The position numbers and the translations under genes are program-made. A model generated the notes under the pieces. The model had not been told where the DNA came from. It saw only the letters and a program-made list of their open reading frames with translations, and made no database searches. From Halpernia sp048269545 (GTDB lineage: Bacteria; Bacteroidota; Bacteroidia; Flavobacteriales; Weeksellaceae): a stretch of DNA of 27,021 nucleotides. The DNA is taken from positions 1 to 27,021 of the forward strand of contig NZ_JBLXIJ010000015.1 of assembly GCF_048269545.1 (NCBI RefSeq), written 5' to 3'. Of this stretch, positions 22,933 to 27,021 are shown one piece after another; positions within the stretch are counted from its first letter, which is position 1, and every line of letters begins with the position of its first letter.

Positions 22933-25107
22933 ATGAAATTACAAATACTCATGGGTGCAATTTTAGCATCATCATTTGCTATGGCGCAAAATCAAGAGCA
23001 AACCATAGATTCTGTCCAGATCTTCGGCAGAAACAAAATAAAACACGAACAAGCAGATTTTAAGAAAAATGCACAAAGTACAGAAACGCTTGGTTCTTAT
23101 GAAATCAACCGAAATAATTCTGCCTTTATTGAGCAAAGTTTAAATACACTTTCTGGCGTTCAAGTTAATAAAAGAACCAATCTTGGAAGTCAACAAGTCA
23201 TTGTGAGAGGTTATGGAAATGACCAGAAATCCGCGAATTGGGGTGTGAAATTTTATTTAAATAATGTTCCAATTACCAGTGCAGATAATACCACAACTTT
23301 AGATGGAATCGATTTTTCTTTAATTAATAATATTGAAGTAATAAAAGGTCCAGCTGGAACAATGTTCGGAAGCGGAGTAGGTGGCGTTATTCGTTTTTAT
23401 ATGCGCCCCGAAACTCAAAAAGGAGTGACTTTATCTCAAAAATTAGTCGGTGGTTCTTTTAAATTATTACAAACTGCAACTCGTGTAGATGCGGTTGGAG
23501 ATAATTATTCTGTAATGTTTAATTATGGACACATTCAAAGTGATGGTTACAGACCGAGAGGAACGAGTTTAAGAAACGATTATTCTTTTCTTGGAAATTT
23601 TAAATTAAATTCTAAACAAAATATTACCGTTTATGCAAGTCAGAATTATTCTTTTGAAGGAACACCGGGACAGATTTCTTATGAAGATTATTACAACGGT
23701 TATGATCCAGGAAATTTGGCTTACGCTAAAAAGAATTCAAACACGAAATTAAAATCCACTCGCGCATCAGTAAATCACGATTGGCAAATTTTACCAAATT
23801 TGAGCAACAATACATCAATTTTTTATTTTAATTTAGATTCTGAACACACTTCTGCAGGTTCTTTTGAAAATGAAACAATACCAAATTATGGGCTTCGTTC
23901 TGTATTCAATTTAAAAAATAATTTAAATGAAAATTTTTCTAATGAAGTAGAATTGGGCGCAGAATTAATGATGTCACAAGGTTTAGCTACAAAATATAAA
24001 TTTACTGGAACTAATGCAAATAATCCTTTAGAAGTAAAACCTTTATCAAGTGGTTATTATTTTAAAACTTTTAATCAAGCGTTAAATTATTTTGCAGTAG
24101 ATAGAATAACTTACAAACCTTGGTATTTGACTTTAATTGCAGGAGTGAGTGCAAATAATACAATGTATGAGCGTACAGATCTTCTTGCGATGCAAGGATT
24201 AATTCCGGGTTATAATAAGGACTTTTCTTTTGATAAAAAGTTTGAAACCGTTTTTATGCCACATATTGCTTTGCAGAAAACTTATAAAAAACAAATATTT
24301 AATTTAAGTTACAGCGAAGGTTACAATTCCCCAACTTCTGCAAGTTCATTTAATGATGGTTTACAAAAAGCAAGTGATGATTTGCAGCCAGAACGCGCAA
24401 AAATGTGGGATTTCAGTGTGCAAGGTTTACTCGCAAATACAAGATTTGATTATCAAGTTTCACTTTTTAGAATTAATGTCACCAATAAACTGAGCAAACT
24501 TTCGGGTTCAGATGTAAATAATAATCCATATACTTATTTTGCAAATACTGGTTCACAACGCAATCAAGGTTTTGAAGTGAGTTTAGGATATGTTTATAAT
24601 AATGATAAAGCTTTCATAAAAACCATTCGTCCTTTTATGAATTTATCTATTTATGATTTTAGATATACTAATTTTAGAGGATTGGCTCGTGACACTTACG
24701 GCGTATATGATCATAAAAATGTAGTGGGAGTTCCTCGTTCTAAATATGCAATTGGTTTAGATATAAATACTCAAATAGGTTTATATTTAAATAATACTTT
24801 TACTTATTTAGGTGACGTGTATGCAGATTTTGAAAACGCAAATCGAGTAAAAGGATTTACACAATATAATGCAAAACTGGGTTACAAAAAATCTTTAGGA
24901 AAATTTGAATTGGATATTTTTGTGGCAGGAAATAATTTGACAAGCCAAATAAATTACACTTATTTATTTATTGGAAATAGTATCGGAGATAGTGACAAAG
25001 GTTCAAATTATCCTTCTACAACAGATCCTATGAAAAAAGCAGATGTTACACCTGGTTCTAAAAATGCGTATTTCTTTGGTGGACTAAATATTAAATATCA
25101 TTTTTAA
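22933..25107 (+). CDS. TonB-dependent outer membrane receptor
   Basis: A 724-residue outer membrane receptor. Signal peptide: MKLQILMGAILASSFAMAQ. A TonB-box-like stretch (QTIDSVQIFGRN) follows at about 23-34, then the plug domain (about 45-155) with INRNNSAFIEQSLNTLSGVQ, VIVRGYGN and NNIEVIKGPAGTMFGSGVGG. The rest is a 22-strand-type barrel ending in aromatic NIKYHF, the usual outer membrane targeting end. It lacks the N-terminal carboxypeptidase-like domain of SusC proteins and no SusD gene is next to it, so a siderophore, metal complex or vitamin is likelier than a glycan. The substrate cannot be named. A strong terminator lies about 90 bp downstream. The barrel shows no frameshift. Confidence 0.9.
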   Translation: MKLQILMGAILASSFAMAQNQEQTIDSVQIFGRNKIKHEQADFKKNAQSTETLGSYEINRNNSAFIEQSLNTLSGVQVNKRTNLGSQQVIVRGYGNDQKSANWGVKFYLNNVPITSADNTTTLDGIDFSLINNIEVIKGPAGTMFGSGVGGVIRFYMRPETQKGVTLSQKLVGGSFKLLQTATRVDAVGDNYSVMFNYGHIQSDGYRPRGTSLRNDYSFLGNFKLNSKQNITVYASQNYSFEGTPGQISYEDYYNGYDPGNLAYAKKNSNTKLKSTRASVNHDWQILPNLSNNTSIFYFNLDSEHTSAGSFENETIPNYGLRSVFNLKNNLNENFSNEVELGAELMMSQGLATKYKFTGTNANNPLEVKPLSSGYYFKTFNQALNYFAVDRITYKPWYLTLIAGVSANNTMYERTDLLAMQGLIPGYNKDFSFDKKFETVFMPHIALQKTYKKQIFNLSYSEGYNSPTSASSFNDGLQKASDDLQPERAKMWDFSVQGLLANTRFDYQVSLFRINVTNKLSKLSGSDVNNNPYTYFANTGSQRNQGFEVSLGYVYNNDKAFIKTIRPFMNLSIYDFRYTNFRGLARDTYGVYDHKNVVGVPRSKYAIGLDINTQIGLYLNNTFTYLGDVYADFENANRVKGFTQYNAKLGYKKSLGKFELDIFVAGNNLTSQINYTYLFIGNSIGDSDKGSNYPSTTDPMKKADVTPGSKNAYFFGGLNIKYHF

Positions 25108-25110
25108 AAA

Positions 25111-25180
25111 GCCATTGCAAGAAAAGCAATCAGTCATTGTGAGAAAAGCAATCCGTCATTGCGAGGAACGAAGCAATCTG
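25111..25180. repeat. Three tandem copies of a GTCATTGCGAG...AAGCAATC repeat
   Basis: Units at 25111-25132, 25133-25154 and 25155-25180 share the pattern G-[CT]-CATTG-[CT]-[AG]-AG, then A/G-rich bases, then AAGCAATC. The third unit has the longer form with GAGGAACG. Repeats of this wording are dispersed in many Bacteroidetes genomes (general knowledge). They sit between the receptor stop and its terminator. Confidence 0.75.
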
Positions 25181-25193
25181 TTGTTTTGAATAC

Positions 25194-25229
25194 AACCGTC
25201 TTAAAATTTATTTTTAAGGCGGTTTTTTT
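25194..25229 (+). terminator. Intrinsic terminator after the TonB receptor gene
   Basis: A 13-bp stem with one U-G pair (25194-25206 with 25212-25224), a 5-nt loop and a T run (25223-25229). Confidence 0.88.
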
Positions 25230-25350
25230 ATCTTTCTGAGAAACGATTTACAAAAATGATTTTCATAAAGTTTTTTTTCAATTCAAGCTTTGTCAAAATT
25301 TTCCGAAGAGTGATTGTACTTTGACAAAGTTTTTGAATATATTTCTTTTT

Positions 25351-25608
25351 CAATTTTTAAAATGGCCTCGGAGTTTTTTACATTGAGTAAAAAGTAGAAA
25401 AGTAAAAGTAAAAAGTATTGCAGAGATTTTTGTTCGTCAGAAATCGCAGTTTTAGGCTTAAAAATTCTTTTTGTCATTCTGAACGAAACATAGTGAAGTG
25501 AAGAATCTCTTTGCTTTTTAAAGATTCTTCCTTCGTCAGAAATCACAGATTCAGCGAAGCTAATGACAAACGTGATAATTAAACAATTTTTAAAATGATC
25601 TCGGAGTT
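25351..25608. repeat. Pair of 25-bp direct repeats flanking a repeat-filled interval
   Basis: CAATTTTTAAAATG-NN-CTCGGAGTT occurs at 25351-25375 and 25584-25608, identical except for the two central bases (GC, AT). Between them, TTCGTCAGAAATCNCAG occurs twice (25433-25449, 25532-25548), and AAGAATCT / AGATTCTT (25501-25508, 25522-25529) can form a hairpin. Confidence 0.7.
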
Positions 25609-25686
25609 ATTTGAGTTAAAAAAAAATAAATTTTCTAAAAATAAATTTTCATTTTTTAGCCAATAAATTCAGTCTTGATGTTTTGT

Positions 25687-25694
25687 TACCTTTG
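25687..25694 (+). promoter_or_regulatory. Candidate -7 box of the phosphodiesterase gene
   Basis: TACCTTTG fits TAnnTTTG and is followed by CA. No TTG lies at the expected 19-nt spacing. It predicts a leader of about 70 nt before the ATG at 25773. Confidence 0.5.
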
Positions 25695-25772
25695 CATCAA
25701 GGCAAAAGTAAAAGAAATAAATTCTACTCGATTATTTTATATTAATTACTTTTACAATACAAAATCAAACCC

Positions 25773-27021
25773 ATGAAAAAGCACTTTTTTTTAATTCTAA
25801 TCTTAAGTTTTAACTTATTTTTCTCACAATCAGATACGGCGCAAATCGTCATTCCACAAAGAGAAAATTCACAACTTTCCGAAATAAAACCTTACGTTAT
25901 TTTAATTTCCGCCGATGGCTTTAGATATGATTACGCCAAAAAATACAATGCAAAAAATTTATTGAAATTATCAGAAAACGGAGTTGCTGCAGAAGCCATG
26001 ATGCCAAGTTTTCCAAGCATAACTTTCCCAAATCATTATTCAATTGTAACCGGATTATACCCAGCTCATCACGGAATTGTTGATAATTTTTTCTACGATT
26101 ATAAAAGAAAAGATTTTTATGCGATGAGTAATAAAGACCGGGTTCGAGATGGAAGTTGGTACGGTGGAACGCCACTTTGGAGTTTGGCGGAAAAACAAGG
26201 AATGCTTTCTGCATCAATGTTTTGGGTGGGTTCAGAGAGTGACGCAGGTGGAAAAAGACCAACTTATTATTACAACTATCATGAAAAATTTTCACCCGAA
26301 GAAAAAGTAGATAAAGTCATTAATTGGTTAAAATTACCTTTAGATAAACGTCCACATTTTATTACTTTATATTTCCCCGAAGTGGATCACAATGGACATA
26401 AATTTGGTCCCGATTCTCCAGAAACTGAAGCTTCAGTTCATTTAATTGATTCTACTGTGGGAAGTTTGGTGCAAAAAGTAAAAGATTTAGGTTTAAAAAA
26501 TGTTAATTTTATTTTTGTTTCAGACCACGGAATGATAAAAGTGGCAAAAGAAGAACCCATTGCAATTCCTGAAATCTTAATGGATAAATCCAGATTTGAT
26601 TATTATAATTCGCAAACTTTATTGCGCGTTGTAGTGAAAAATCCGGCGGAAGTAAAAAGTGTTTTCCGAGAATTGAGAAAAAATAAAACAGATAATTATA
26701 AAGTTTATTTAGACAAAAGATTTCCGAAAAGATATCACTTTGGTGCTAAAGATGACCGTTATAACAGAATTGGACAAATTCTTCTTGTACCTAAAGCACC
26801 ACAAATTTTCCTTGAAAAAGGTAAAAAAACTTCTATCGGAAAACACGGTTACGATCCAAAAACAACTCCTGAAATGCGCGCGACTTTCTACGCGTTTGGT
26901 CCTGCTTTTAAAGAACATTTAGAAATAAATAAATTTTCAAATGTGAATGTTTATCCATTAATTGCTAAAATTCTTGGTTTAAAAATCACGGAACCAATTG
27001 ATGGGAAAATTGAGGTTTTAG
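25773..27021 (+). CDS. Nucleotide pyrophosphatase/phosphodiesterase (alkaline phosphatase superfamily), 3' end cut by the window
   Basis: 416 codons are visible and the frame is still open at the window end, so only the last few residues are missing if the length is typical. The signal peptide is MKKHFFLILILSFNLFFSQ. All two-zinc ligands of the NPP family can be placed: Asp48 (SADGF), the nucleophile Thr84 in SITFPNH, Asp205 and His209 (VDHNGH), Asp251 and His252 (SDHGM) and His358 (GKHGYDP). The segment PSFPSITFPNHYSIVTGLYP is characteristic. The enzyme should hydrolyse phosphodiester or pyrophosphate bonds of nucleotides or lipids in the periplasm or outside the cell, perhaps for phosphate scavenging; the substrate cannot be read from the sequence. 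It is separated from upstream genes by a terminator and repeats. Confidence 0.92.
   Translation, partial: MKKHFFLILILSFNLFFSQSDTAQIVIPQRENSQLSEIKPYVILISADGFRYDYAKKYNAKNLLKLSENGVAAEAMMPSFPSITFPNHYSIVTGLYPAHHGIVDNFFYDYKRKDFYAMSNKDRVRDGSWYGGTPLWSLAEKQGMLSASMFWVGSESDAGGKRPTYYYNYHEKFSPEEKVDKVINWLKLPLDKRPHFITLYFPEVDHNGHKFGPDSPETEASVHLIDSTVGSLVQKVKDLGLKNVNFIFVSDHGMIKVAKEEPIAIPEILMDKSRFDYYNSQTLLRVVVKNPAEVKSVFRELRKNKTDNYKVYLDKRFPKRYHFGAKDDRYNRIGQILLVPKAPQIFLEKGKKTSIGKHGYDPKTTPEMRATFYAFGPAFKEHLEINKFSNVNVYPLIAKILGLKITEPIDGKIEVL

Larger units (their letters stand above)
25108..25772. other. Repeat-rich intergenic region
   Basis: This 665-bp gap holds the tandem repeats (25111-25180), the receptor terminator (25194-25229), a 10-bp inverted repeat CTTTGTCAAA/TTTGACAAAG (25288-25297, 25320-25329), nested direct repeats (25351-25375 with 25584-25608; 25433-25449 with 25532-25548), a TCATTCTGAACGAA-type dispersed repeat (about 25475-25510) and a -7 box for the next gene (25687-25694). 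The reverse-strand frame across 25283-25546 runs through these repeats and I do not believe it is a gene. Confidence 0.65.

Noticed and set aside
25283..25546. An 87-codon reverse-strand frame in the repeat-rich region
   Set aside because: It runs through inverted and direct repeats; the translation is that of dispersed repeat sequence, with no promoter match.

Overview
The window is a low-GC stretch of a Bacteroidota chromosome, most likely Flavobacteriia and by style Weeksellaceae (Chryseobacterium/Kaistella-like). The reasons are: Bacteroidetes promoters (TTG-N19-TAnnTTTG), A-rich translation starts without Shine-Dalgarno sequences, a type IX secretion (T9SS) sorting domain, a DUF3467 gene after rpoC, and short intergenic repeats of the kind common in this group. 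The family placement is inference; no database was searched.

Layout. (1) 1-1140: a beta-propeller (PD40) lipoprotein with its own promoter and terminator. (2) 1268-3546: rplK-rplA-rplJ-rplL (L11, L1, L10, L7/L12) with a consensus promoter in front and a strong terminator directly after rplL. (3) 3702-9664: an accessory block of an unrecognised membrane-anchored protein, a 1381-residue multidomain surface protein (DUF11, P-domain-like, PA14 and thrombospondin type 3 segments) and a small secreted partner. (4) 9703-18767: rpoB, rpoC and the DUF3467 gene, with a perfect promoter, a leader of about 360 nt and a terminator. (5) 18823-22193: a T9SS-secreted BNR/VPS10-like protein and a lipoprotein whose start codon directly follows its stop codon. 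(6) 22280-25229: an unrecognised membrane-anchored protein and a TonB-dependent receptor. (7) 25108-25772: a repeat-rich intergenic region. (8) 25773-end: a nucleotide pyrophosphatase/phosphodiesterase, cut by the window edge.

The core is the transcription/translation cluster that usually runs secE-nusG-rplKAJL-rpoBC. Here secE/nusG are not directly upstream, and about 6.6 kb carrying surface-protein genes separates rplL from rpoB. Terminators and promoters divide the halves into separate units, although I see no strong terminator between the surface-protein block and rpoB.

The least expected observation is a pair of very short ORFs in two leaders, one before the surface-protein operon (17 codons) and one before rpoB (18 codons). 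Their predicted peptides align (both start MKR plus an aromatic residue, then VA, L and F) while using different synonymous codons. They could be related leader peptides or a shared RNA element; the evidence is suggestive only. No tRNA, rRNA, CRISPR array, transposase or phage gene was seen.
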